This document shows positions 54,448-62,213 of a DNA stretch of 64,000 nucleotides, piece after piece. The stretch comes from an uncultured Acidimicrobiales bacterium (GTDB taxonomy: Bacteria > Actinomycetota > Acidimicrobiia > Acidimicrobiales > SZUA-35): contig CALIFY010000023.1 in NCBI GenBank assembly GCA_938021675.1, forward strand, positions 55,239-119,238, in the 5' to 3' direction. The translations under genes were made by a program, and so were the position numbers. A model generated the notes under the pieces. That model had not been told where the DNA came from. It did no database searches and was given only the letters and a program-made list of their open reading frames with translations. Numbering within the stretch: the stretch's first letter is position 1; each line of letters begins with the position of its first letter.

Positions 54448-54540
54448 AGACGACCGACGATGACGCCAAGCACTGGACCATCATTCCAGACTCCAGCTCG
54501 ATTTCAAAGGTCCAGCGCGAGTCGGATGCGGTTTTGGGAA

Positions 54541-56397
54541 TTAGCTCCCGATGATCCCGCCGTCGGTACGGGTGATGACCAGCGTGGCATCTCGGGGAAT
54601 GACGCCGTGCTCGAAGTCGGGAAATAGCGTTAGGTCCGGGTCGCCATCACCTGCGTGTTGGATGTTGACGAACATGGTGCGACGGTCGGGTGTTACCGCG
54701 ATTCCGGTTACTTCCGAGCCCGGGACACCGGTCAGAAGTCGACGGATTTCACCGGTCTCGGTGTCGGCCACCAACAGTTGATTATTGGCACCGTCCGGTT
54801 GATCGCCATCGGTTTCGATAAATAGCCGGCCGTCTGGATCAGCCCACAGCCCATCGGGCGACCCAAACCCGGCTTCGGTGTCGAGTACGTCGCTTGCTAG
54901 AACGAAGATGTCCCATTCGAACGAGGTCCCGATGTGGTTATCGCTGTCGCGCCACCTGATGATGTGCCCAGTTTCGTTCGGGGCTTCGGGGTTCGCAGCG
55001 TTCGGTTCTTCTCGGTCGGTGTTGTTGGTCAGCGTGCAGAAGACATCGCCATTGGGGGCGACGGTCGTCCACTCCGGCCGGTCCATCGGGGTCGCACCGA
55101 CAATATCAGCGGCCAACCGGGCGAAGGTCAAGACCTCGGCCTGGTTGTTGAACCTGGCGGCGAGATCGGGATTGTCGATGGTTAGCTCCAGCCAGCGGCC
55201 GGAGCCGTCGTCATCGAATTTGGCAACGAACAATTGTCCGTCGTCGAGCGGTGATTGACCTTGGGCCAGCATGTGTTTGCAGTTCGACGACGACACGTAC
55301 TTGTAGATGTAGTCGAACCGTTGATCGTCTCCCATGTAGGCGACGGCTCGCTCATCTCGGCCGATGGTGAGCGCAACGCCTTCATGCTTGAATCGTCCGA
55401 GGGCCGTCCGTTTCACCGCAGATCGGTTGGACTGCTTCGGGTGGACCTCCACGATCCATCCGAACCGGTTCGCCTCGTTGCGGTATTCCGGATCGCTCAG
55501 ATCGAAACGCCGGTCGAACCGCTCCCAGCCATATCCGAAACCCTCGGTGGTGAACCCGTAACGCTCCTGCTCTTCGGTGGGAGTCCACTCGTCGGTCGCC
55601 CCGAAGTACCCGTTGAAATTCTCCTCGCAGGTGAGGTAGGTGCCCCACGGGGTATAGCCGTTTCCGCAGTTGTTCACGGTGCCGGCCGGAGGGTTCCCGG
55701 CGGCGTTCGCAAGAAGAGGGGTGTCGGCTACCGGGCCGCTGAACTCAACCGGAGTGTTGACCGTAATCCGCCGAGATCGATGATTGGGAATGACCTCCCA
55801 CGCCCCGTGCTCGGTTTGACAAATATCCAGGATGCTCATGCCGTGGACGGCCTGCATGATGCGGACCTCTTCAAGGCTCTCGGGCAGTTCCTTGCCGAGT
55901 GCATGGGTCGTGAGTCCGTACTCGTGGTTTACGCAGAGCAGACCCCTCCGGTTTCCGTACTCTTTGTCGCTGAGAGGAAAGAACCACATACCGTCATGTC
56001 CCAGGCCGACCTGGCGTTCTTGGTCGGCGGCCGTTTTCGGCGGGTAGACAAAGCCCGGGGCGTTAGGGTCGACCGCGGTGCCCCAGGGAGCGAGCACGGT
56101 GTATTGATAGTCGGGTGAGATGGTCGGTTTGTCGCTCGAGTCGAGAGGGATCGCCTCGAAACCGATGAGTTTCGGCGATCCGGAGGTGCCGGACTGGTGT
56201 TTGGAACCGCCGACGGCGGTTTGGGCCGGGGTCCGTGCCGCGACGGGAGCGGTGACCGGTGAACCGATGAGGAAGCTACCGGCGGCGACAGCAAGCCCAC
56301 CGGCAAGTACCGTCCGTCGCTCGATCCGCTTGGCCAGGACGTCCTCGAATGGTCTGTTCGCTGTCGGATTTACTGGCGTGCGGTCATGTTCGAACAT
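54541..56397 (-). CDS. PhoX-like phosphatase (DUF839)
   Basis: About 618 residues from ATG 56397, with AAGGAG 9 nt upstream. A twin-Arg-type leader is visible: R-I-E-R-R-T-V-L-A-G-G-L-A-V-A-A-G-S-F, so Tat export is likely. PhoX/DUF839 motifs: N-H-E-Y, N-C-G-N-G-Y-T-P-W-G-T-Y-L-T-C-E-E-N, F-G-W-I-V-E-V, L-G-R-F-K-H-E-G, D-D-Q-R-F-D-Y-I-Y-K-Y-V, and S-P-D-G-L-W-A-D-P-D-G-R-L-F-I-E-T-D-G. PhoX enzymes are Ca/Fe phosphomonoesterases used in phosphate scavenging. No Pho box was identified. Confidence 0.9.
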   Translation of the reverse strand: MFEHDRTPVNPTANRPFEDVLAKRIERRTVLAGGLAVAAGSFLIGSPVTAPVAARTPAQTAVGGSKHQSGTSGSPKLIGFEAIPLDSSDKPTISPDYQYTVLAPWGTAVDPNAPGFVYPPKTAADQERQVGLGHDGMWFFPLSDKEYGNRRGLLCVNHEYGLTTHALGKELPESLEEVRIMQAVHGMSILDICQTEHGAWEVIPNHRSRRITVNTPVEFSGPVADTPLLANAAGNPPAGTVNNCGNGYTPWGTYLTCEENFNGYFGATDEWTPTEEQERYGFTTEGFGYGWERFDRRFDLSDPEYRNEANRFGWIVEVHPKQSNRSAVKRTALGRFKHEGVALTIGRDERAVAYMGDDQRFDYIYKYVSSSNCKHMLAQGQSPLDDGQLFVAKFDDDGSGRWLELTIDNPDLAARFNNQAEVLTFARLAADIVGATPMDRPEWTTVAPNGDVFCTLTNNTDREEPNAANPEAPNETGHIIRWRDSDNHIGTSFEWDIFVLASDVLDTEAGFGSPDGLWADPDGRLFIETDGDQPDGANNQLLVADTETGEIRRLLTGVPGSEVTGIAVTPDRRTMFVNIQHAGDGDPDLTLFPDFEHGVIPRDATLVITRTDGGIIGS

Positions 56398-56518
56398 TGA
56401 ATGTGCTCCTTGGTGTGGCGGTCGTGGTGCTGACTCGCTGTGGTGGAACCTACGGTTGTGCCATGACACCGGGGTTTCATCGGAGCCGCCGGGGGGTCAA
56501 GACGAGGTGAACTTCGGG

Positions 56519-57139
56519 CTATGGGAGCGCTACTTGGGCGATTCTGCCGCTGTCGAAGGAGAACAGCGACGGTGGGAGCCGGTGAGCCCGGTCGGCGGCT
56601 ATACAGTCGGACAGTCGAGCCAACCACGACGCGCCGGCCACGGCTGACGATGCTGTCGATGCTGTCGATGTGAACAACACGATGTCGCTCGTCGGTACCG
56701 CCAACCACCCAGTCGTCGGGATCCCGGCCGGCAGTCGAGGAATAAGCAGACCAGGGGGGTCGCACAGCAGGCCGCCGGTGTAGAGCGGCCCCTCGATGAT
56801 GACCACGTCTAGCCCTACGTCGTCTATCGTGTCGACTCGAATGGCAGGATCGGCTCCCAGGTTGGTGGCAGCCCGTCGCCAGGCGTCGTCGCTTGTGCAA
56901 CTCCACTGGTCGAGCCACGTTGGAACTACCGAGACGACGCCCGGTCCGACAGCGACGCAGAGCTCGACGGCCACCGTGTCGGTCAATGGCCGGGCCGTCG
57001 TCGTACATTGGTCGAGCGGCACAATTCGTGGCCGTACTCGTGTAGCGACGTCTGGCCAATGGCCGAGATCGATCCGGGATAGGGACCGCGCTACCCCGTT
57101 GTTGGCCCGCAACCGCCCGATCGCTGGGTCGTGCCTCAT
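56519..57139 (-). CDS. Hypothetical protein
   Basis: About 206 residues from ATG 57139, GGGGA 6 nt upstream. Beta-rich sequence with several Trp, Val/Ile strands and internal G-P-L-Y-T-G-G-L-L-C-D-P-P-G-L-L-I-P-R-L-P. No membrane helix or known motif seen. It is divergent from the selenoprotein-like gene. Confidence 0.6.
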   Translation of the reverse strand: MRHDPAIGRLRANNGVARSLSRIDLGHWPDVATRVRPRIVPLDQCTTTARPLTDTVAVELCVAVGPGVVSVVPTWLDQWSCTSDDAWRRAATNLGADPAIRVDTIDDVGLDVVIIEGPLYTGGLLCDPPGLLIPRLPAGIPTTGWLAVPTSDIVLFTSTASTASSAVAGASWLARLSDCIAADRAHRLPPSLFSFDSGRIAQVALP

Positions 57140-57242
57140 TCTGTGTCCCCTCTATCGAGAGGTGGATGTCGCTGGGGGAAGCCCTTCCAGTCTAGGCCCG
57201 CCGGATGAAGCGCGAACGTTTCGGAGCGTTAAGGTGGCGGTC

Positions 57243-57857
57243 ATGGACATCGAATTTTGGGTTGACCCGATATGACCATGGTGTTGGGTGACGGCCCGTT
57301 GGGTCGTCGACGTTGTGTCTCCCGAGCGGGACTTGAACATCACCTGGCAGCCGATTTCGCTGCTTAAGAAAAACCAACCAGCCGAGGACAGCGACTACTA
57401 CGAACCGGTCGCCAGGACCCACAAGTATCTTCGGGTTATGGAGTCGCTCCGGGCCGCCGATGGCGATGACGCCGTCCTGCCTCTCTACTGGGAGTATGGG
57501 CGTCGCATCCATCATGACGGTGAACGGGTATTCGACCCGGCGGACGCGCTCGCCGCCATCGGGGTCGACACCGCGCACGCGGCGGCTATGGAAGACGAAT
57601 CGTGGGACGCGGAGATCGACAAACGGATGGGGGAGGGTCTGGCGTTGTCCGGTGATGACGTTGGCACGCCGTTGATCGCGTTCGAGGACGACAACGGTGA
57701 GAAAGTCGCCCTGTTCGGTCCGGTGATCACCCGGGTTCCTCCGAAAGAGCAAGCCCTTCGCTTGTGGGACGGGTTCGTGGCCATGGCAACCGTCCCCGGG
57801 TTCTGGGAGGTCAAGCGCACGAGGACTGAGAGTCCGGAATTCGGGGATCGGCCCTGA
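57243..57857 (+). CDS. Selenoprotein candidate: DsbA-like, Rv2466c (mycothiol-dependent nitroreductase) family with TGA at the active site
   Basis: ATG 57243 (AGGTGG 6-7 nt upstream) opens M-D-I-E-F-W-V-D-P-I, then TGA 57273-57275, then in the same frame P-W-C-W-V-T-A-R-W and a complete DsbA-like domain to 57857. The family's redox motif is C-P-W-C; here the TGA replaces its first Cys, so Sec-P-W-C is predicted (204 residues, like the roughly 207-residue Rv2466c). The rest is well preserved: N-I-T-W-Q-P-I-S-L-L-K-K-N, H-K-Y-L-R-V-M-E-S-L, D-V-G-T-P-L-I-A-F, G-P-V-I-T-R-V-P. A hairpin at 57290-57308 fits a SECIS. Known members reduce nitro compounds with mycothiol. The alternative is a nonsense mutation. 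Confidence 0.82.
57290..57308 (+). promoter_or_regulatory. Candidate bacterial SECIS stem-loop
   Basis: GACGGCCC (57290-57297), loop GTT, GGGTCGTC (57301-57308): an 8-bp stem with one G-U pair. The loop starts 22 nt after the TGA, inside the range reported for bacterial SECIS elements, and its first base is a G next to a U, as required for SelB contact. The stem lies within coding sequence. Confidence 0.65.
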
Positions 57858-57887
57858 CGTCGCCGTTCAACAAGCGTTTGTGATGTG

Positions 57888-57943
57888 GCCTAGCGCCCTC
57901 GCTCGTGCCTAGCCGTCGGTGCTCATAGCTCCGAGGGCTAGGC
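57888..57943. terminator. Long inverted repeat, bidirectional terminator candidate
   Basis: GCCTAGCGCCCTCG (57888-57901) pairs with CGAGGGCTAGGC (57932-57943) over 12 bp with a 2-nt bulge. It covers the stop codon of the minus-strand lipoprotein and follows the selenoprotein gene by 30 bp. A third GCCTAGC copy sits in the loop. Confidence 0.55.
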
Positions 57944-58888
57944 GCAGCCTGGCGTGGCCAAGAAGTCGACGAGTCCGTTGTACATGCTGGTCACGACTCC
58001 ACCTTCGATGATGAACACCAGGCGGAACTGCTTGTCTGCCTCATCGCTGGGAACGAACACCAGTAGCGATCGCTCGGCATTCCCGTCCGGCGAAGCCTGG
58101 GTCTCGATCTGCGCTGAATAGGCGGCGTTGACGTCCGCTTCGGCTGAGCCGACGCCGATTTCCGATCGGGTGAGCTGGCTGGAGGCGAACACCTGGATGC
58201 TAGCGATCGTGCCGTCGCGAACGGTGAAGACCGGGGAATAGGGATCGCCCTCGATCGACGTTTGGTAGCACGCGGCGCCGGTGTCATCGGGGATTAGAGG
58301 CAGTCCGATGGCCGCTGATGCATCGGTCGGCGTCATACCGATCGATGCATTACCGAAACTGTTGAGCCCCATCTGCTGACCGGTCAACGTTGATTCGGCT
58401 TGATCTACCAGCCAGATACCGCTGACCGGGTGTGGTTGGGCGTAGAGCTGTGTGAGGCCGGCGCCGAGTAGGCCGCCCACCGGGTCCGTCGTATAGGTTT
58501 CGCCCGGCTGGATAACGACCGGCACCCCGGCGAGGTCAAAGTTGATTTGATCGGTCGTGCTATTCACAAACGAGACCCGCTGGTACCCGGCCACCCGACC
58601 GCAGGCAATGGTTGGCTGGGGTGTCGCTTCGACCAGCACCTGCAACGGAGCGCTCCCGGGGGCGGTCACGCAGTCTGTGGCGGCAAGCTCCGGGCCGGTG
58701 GCGGCCGAGCCGTCTGCTGGCTGGGATGTCGAGACGAGATCAGCAGAGATGAGCTCCGGACGCTCTCCCGAGCATGCCGCCGCCACGAGACCTGCTGCCA
58801 GAAGCAGGCCAACAGCCCGACCCCATATGAACAAGCGACGCTGATCGGTTGCCAGCGAACCCCCACCCGGTCTCGTCCACTCGATCAT
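57938..58888 (-). CDS. Putative lipoprotein
   Basis: About 316 residues from ATG 58888 (GTG 58927 is also in frame). The hydrophobic segment G-L-L-L-A-A-G-L-V-A-A-A-C is a lipobox. The mature part has a Cys-containing first half (T-D-C-V-T, I-A-C-G-R) with V-I-Q-P-G-E-T-Y, and a second half with G-M-T-P-T-D-A...C-Y-Q...P-V-F-T-V-R-D-G-T-I-A-S-I-Q-V-F, a pattern seen in small surface domains that bind partners or ligands. No family named. Confidence 0.7.
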   Translation of the reverse strand: MIEWTRPGGGSLATDQRRLFIWGRAVGLLLAAGLVAAACSGERPELISADLVSTSQPADGSAATGPELAATDCVTAPGSAPLQVLVEATPQPTIACGRVAGYQRVSFVNSTTDQINFDLAGVPVVIQPGETYTTDPVGGLLGAGLTQLYAQPHPVSGIWLVDQAESTLTGQQMGLNSFGNASIGMTPTDASAAIGLPLIPDDTGAACYQTSIEGDPYSPVFTVRDGTIASIQVFASSQLTRSEIGVGSAEADVNAAYSAQIETQASPDGNAERSLLVFVPSDEADKQFRLVFIIEGGVVTSMYNGLVDFLATPGCA

Positions 58889-59033
58889 TGGGTCCGAGGG
58901 TATGCCAAATTTTGGCCGGTGCGTCACGTCGGTCGATCCAGACGTAGCCAGGTTGCACTCGACGTAAGATTGTGAGCGCTTGTCGGCCGAGGAGCACGGC
59001 CTTCACACGAGGTGACGGCCAGTCTGGATTGGC

Positions 59034-59603
59034 TCAGTCCGTGAGATCGATATCGCTAAGGTCGTCTTGTTCGACGACCGGCTTACCGCCCATGTAGTGG
59101 GTCACGGTGTCGTCATCGTTCGTCTTGAGGTATCGAAAACCATCGCGCTGACGCTCGGCGAGCCATCCGAGCTCGATGTCGATGTCGTCGTCCCACGTGC
59201 GAGGGTCTACCTCTATGCCGATGCCGGCGCCCAGGTCACGGGATGGGTCCGACATGTCCGAGCGCTCGTCGGTCCACACGACCTTGATGGCCTTCACCCG
59301 GGCCGTGAGCTTGTCTTCACTGCGCAGGTAGATCCATCCGGCCCGGCGGAGGTAGTGAGGAAAAGCGCGGGCGGGCAAGCAGCTCATGCCGACGATGCCG
59401 TCGATGTTGGTTACCGGGACGGACATGTCGAGGTCGCCGGCGAGCGGTGAGATCTTGTCGGCGGACGAACTCGGGTTCTTCGTTGCTCGTGGTGCTGCAG
59501 GCGGCGGTGGCGTAATCTTTTTCGGCATTGCGAGGCACTCGAGGCAAGCAGCCTCAAACTCCCCATGTTGACAGTACGCGATGGTTGCCGTCTTGGTGCC
59601 CAT
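59034..59603 (-). CDS. Hypothetical protein with N-terminal Cys/His motif
   Basis: About 189 residues from ATG 59603 (M-G-T-K-T-A-T-I-A-Y-C-Q-H-G-E-F-E-A-A-C-L-E-C). The C-x-H...C-x-x-C arrangement in the first 25 residues suggests a zinc-binding knuckle. A Pro/Ala linker follows, then a domain with A-R-A-F-P-H-Y-L-R-R-A-G-W-I-Y-L and an acidic D-D-D-I-D-I-E-L-G-W-L-A-E-R-Q tail. Not recognised. Confidence 0.6.
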   Translation of the reverse strand: MGTKTATIAYCQHGEFEAACLECLAMPKKITPPPPAAPRATKNPSSSADKISPLAGDLDMSVPVTNIDGIVGMSCLPARAFPHYLRRAGWIYLRSEDKLTARVKAIKVVWTDERSDMSDPSRDLGAGIGIEVDPRTWDDDIDIELGWLAERQRDGFRYLKTNDDDTVTHYMGGKPVVEQDDLSDIDLTD

Positions 59604-59868
59604 AACCCTGATATCACCTCTGCAATTGGGGGATTTCCACTCAGCCAAGCCTGACTGTAGTGGCCTCTTCACGAGGTTCCGGGCACTCCATACAACCGCG
59701 AAGGGATTACCACCAAATCGTCACGTGACTTGGGCTGTCGGTTTGCGCTAAGGGCGCTCGTTTCTGAGCCCGACCGGCCTCTGATCCGCACACAGCTTCT
59801 CCGGCTGGCCCCCAGCCCCGATGCCACCGGTCGACGGAGTGCTGGCCTATGGGCCAGCGACGCGCCGG

Positions 59869-62085
59869 CTACGGGTTGGAGGACGTCGTCGCTGCGCCGG
59901 TTCGGGTGGCCACTACCGCCGAGGTCGTTCCGGTCGCCGTAGCCGTCGCATCGTCGAAGCCAGGGGCCGACACGGTCACCGTGAAGATGTAGGTCGTGTC
60001 CGGCTCAAGATCTGAAACGGTTGCGGTAATCGGCCGTGGGGCACAGTCGCCGTTTGCGGCGCTGACCACATTGTTGCCTCCGCCTTGGACCCTGGCCTCG
60101 ACCGTGTATGTCACACAGCGAGTCGAGGTGATCGTGACGTCGATCGAGGATTCGGTCAGGTTGCCAGTAGTAGCCCCCGGGGTTAGTTCCCCTCCTGGGA
60201 TCGTCGCCGTTACCGGCTCGCTCGGTTCCGACAGCTCCACGGGTTCGGCCACCACCGACCGTACGGTGTACTCGTACGTCTCGCCAGCTTCGATGTTGAG
60301 GTCGGTGAACGATGGTTGGTTGTTGCTTCCCACCACCTGATCGTCGCGGAACACGCGATAGCTATCTGGGGTCGGACCGGATGCCGGCGCACTCCATGTG
60401 AGGCTGACCGACGTAGCCGACGGCGTGGCGGACAACCCACTCGGCGGTAAGAGCGGTGCTGCCACCTCGATCGTGGTCGTCGTCTCGATCGAGGTGGTTG
60501 TGTCCTCAGATGTTGTCGGAGCTTCGGTGGTGCCTTCTATCGTCGTGGTGGTTTCGACCTCGGTGGTGGCGGTGACCTCGGGTGGGTCGGTGCTCGGCGC
60601 CGCCGTCGGCGTTGCGGCCGGGGACGGTAGTTCGGTCTGTTGCTGTGATGTTGGTGGCAGCTCGTCGTCCGATGGCTCAACGGCGGTGCTGCTGGCGCCG
60701 TCTACGGTGTTCGACGTATCGGAGCCGTCCTCGCCGAGGGCTGGCGCGGCCGGAGCGGTGGTGGTTGGGGCCGCAGACTCGGCGCCATCATCGTCACGGG
60801 TCCCGACCCAAACCGCGGCGGAGATAGCGGCGATGCAGGCGAGTGCGCCGAGAAGAATCGGTCCGATCCGGAACCGGTCGAGATCGAAGAACGGCTCGGG
60901 TGGGGCCGGTGGCGGCATAGCGCCCGGCATCGGCAGCGGTTCGGCCGTTTCCTGGAGAAGGGACCGGGATGAGGTCGGTGGCGTCGCTTGTGGTCCGCCC
61001 ACCGTGCTGGCGAGTGATTGCGGAAGGTCGACCGGCCCTGGGCCGCCGTCGAACAGCTGGGTGCTCGACGGGTCGGTCGCTTGGTAACCGACCGACGATG
61101 CCTGCGACTGGCCGAGGGGGGCCGGGGTCTCAGCGAAGGTTTGAGTAGCATCGCTGAGCGTTCCTCCGACGACGCCGGCTGCTCCGACCGCAGGGAAGAG
61201 AGATGTTCCGGCTTCCATTCCGGTAGGAGTAGCAGCTGTTCCGTTGAGCGATTCGGCCGCCTGTTGTAAGGCTGAATAAAACTCTCTGGCCGTCTGGTAC
61301 CGCTCCGACGGGTGCTTGGCCATCGCCCGTTCGATGACGTCGCAAATTGGGCCTGGGACGATGTGGCGGAGATCGCCGATGGGACTGTTGACCACCCGTC
61401 CGATGACCGCCATCAGGTTGTTGTCGTCTCCCGGCGGCAGGAACGGTGGATGACCGACTAACAGCGCCCACAGGGTTGCGCCAAGACCATACACATCTGA
61501 GGCTGGTCCGATCTCTCCGTCGAGAAAGGTCTCAGGAGCGCTATACGCCGGCGTGAAGGCAGCGCCACCGGTGGTTTTCCCGGTATTGACGGCCTTTCCG
61601 GAATTGAGGAGCTTGGCGATCCCGAAGTCTGCAATGCGAGGAGACCCCGAGTGGGTGAGCAAGATGTTGGCTGGTTTCAGATCGAGGTGGACAACACCCT
61701 CGTCATGGGCGGCGGCGATGGTCTCCGCAGCTTGGTCGACGTAGGCAACGGCGGATTTCCAGTCGAGTGGCCCATTGTCGATCTGATCTTGAAGGGAGCC
61801 CTTGTCGTAGTAGGGCATCACCAGGTACGGCTCACCAAATGTGCTCTCACCGCTGCTGTAGACCGGGACGATCCCCTCGTGAAGGGACAGCCGGCCCATA
61901 GCCTTTCGCTCTCTATCGAAGCGTCGAGCGACGTCGGTCTCATGGCCGGCGTTCAGGACCTTGACCGCCACCACACGATCGAGATCGATCTGACGCGCCC
62001 GGTAGACGCGCGACGACCCGCCGCTCCCAATCTGCTCGATCTCCTCAAGCCCATCGATTCCAAGGTTGGCCACACTTAGCGCCAC
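59869..62085 (-). CDS. Receptor-like Ser/Thr protein kinase with fibronectin type III ectodomain
   Basis: About 738 residues from GTG 62085, with GGAGG 4 nt upstream; a longer frame to 62247 is open but not kinase-like. All kinase elements are present: I-G20-S-G-G-S-S, V-A-V-K42, H-L-D135-L-K137-P-A-N140, D153-F-G, A-P-E and D-V-Y-G-L-G. Disordered Pro/Ser/Gln-rich juxtamembrane (285-400), one membrane helix (about 407-428), a Thr/Glu/Ser-rich stalk (430-545) and two FN3-like domains (about 545-630 and 632-722). PknB-like kinases of actinobacteria use this topology with PASTA repeats; here FN3 domains replace them, so the external ligand is likely different. Confidence 0.93.
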   Translation of the reverse strand: MALSVANLGIDGLEEIEQIGSGGSSRVYRARQIDLDRVVAVKVLNAGHETDVARRFDRERKAMGRLSLHEGIVPVYSSGESTFGEPYLVMPYYDKGSLQDQIDNGPLDWKSAVAYVDQAAETIAAAHDEGVVHLDLKPANILLTHSGSPRIADFGIAKLLNSGKAVNTGKTTGGAAFTPAYSAPETFLDGEIGPASDVYGLGATLWALLVGHPPFLPPGDDNNLMAVIGRVVNSPIGDLRHIVPGPICDVIERAMAKHPSERYQTAREFYSALQQAAESLNGTAATPTGMEAGTSLFPAVGAAGVVGGTLSDATQTFAETPAPLGQSQASSVGYQATDPSSTQLFDGGPGPVDLPQSLASTVGGPQATPPTSSRSLLQETAEPLPMPGAMPPPAPPEPFFDLDRFRIGPILLGALACIAAISAAVWVGTRDDDGAESAAPTTTAPAAPALGEDGSDTSNTVDGASSTAVEPSDDELPPTSQQQTELPSPAATPTAAPSTDPPEVTATTEVETTTTIEGTTEAPTTSEDTTTSIETTTTIEVAAPLLPPSGLSATPSATSVSLTWSAPASGPTPDSYRVFRDDQVVGSNNQPSFTDLNIEAGETYEYTVRSVVAEPVELSEPSEPVTATIPGGELTPGATTGNLTESSIDVTITSTRCVTYTVEARVQGGGNNVVSAANGDCAPRPITATVSDLEPDTTYIFTVTVSAPGFDDATATATGTTSAVVATRTGAATTSSNP

Positions 62086-62213
62086 GATGCCTCCGTCCGA
62101 CCATCCCATGGTACTCGGTTCAGCGCTCCGGTATGGTCGCCCCGCCCGAGTAGGCGTGTGTACCCAGTTGCCCGACGGCGTCTCGCCTGCTCCCGGGGCA
62201 ACATCGCTGGGTA

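Noticed and set aside
57273..57275. TGA read as a plain stop, splitting the locus into a 10-codon peptide and a shorter gene starting at GTG 57288
   Set aside because: The GTG has no ribosome binding site, the N-terminal strand and first active-site residue would be lost, and both sides stay in one frame with family-like sequence.
60398..61087. Val/Ser-rich 229-codon plus-strand frame
   Set aside because: It mirrors the Thr/Pro-rich stalk of the Ser/Thr kinase on the other strand.
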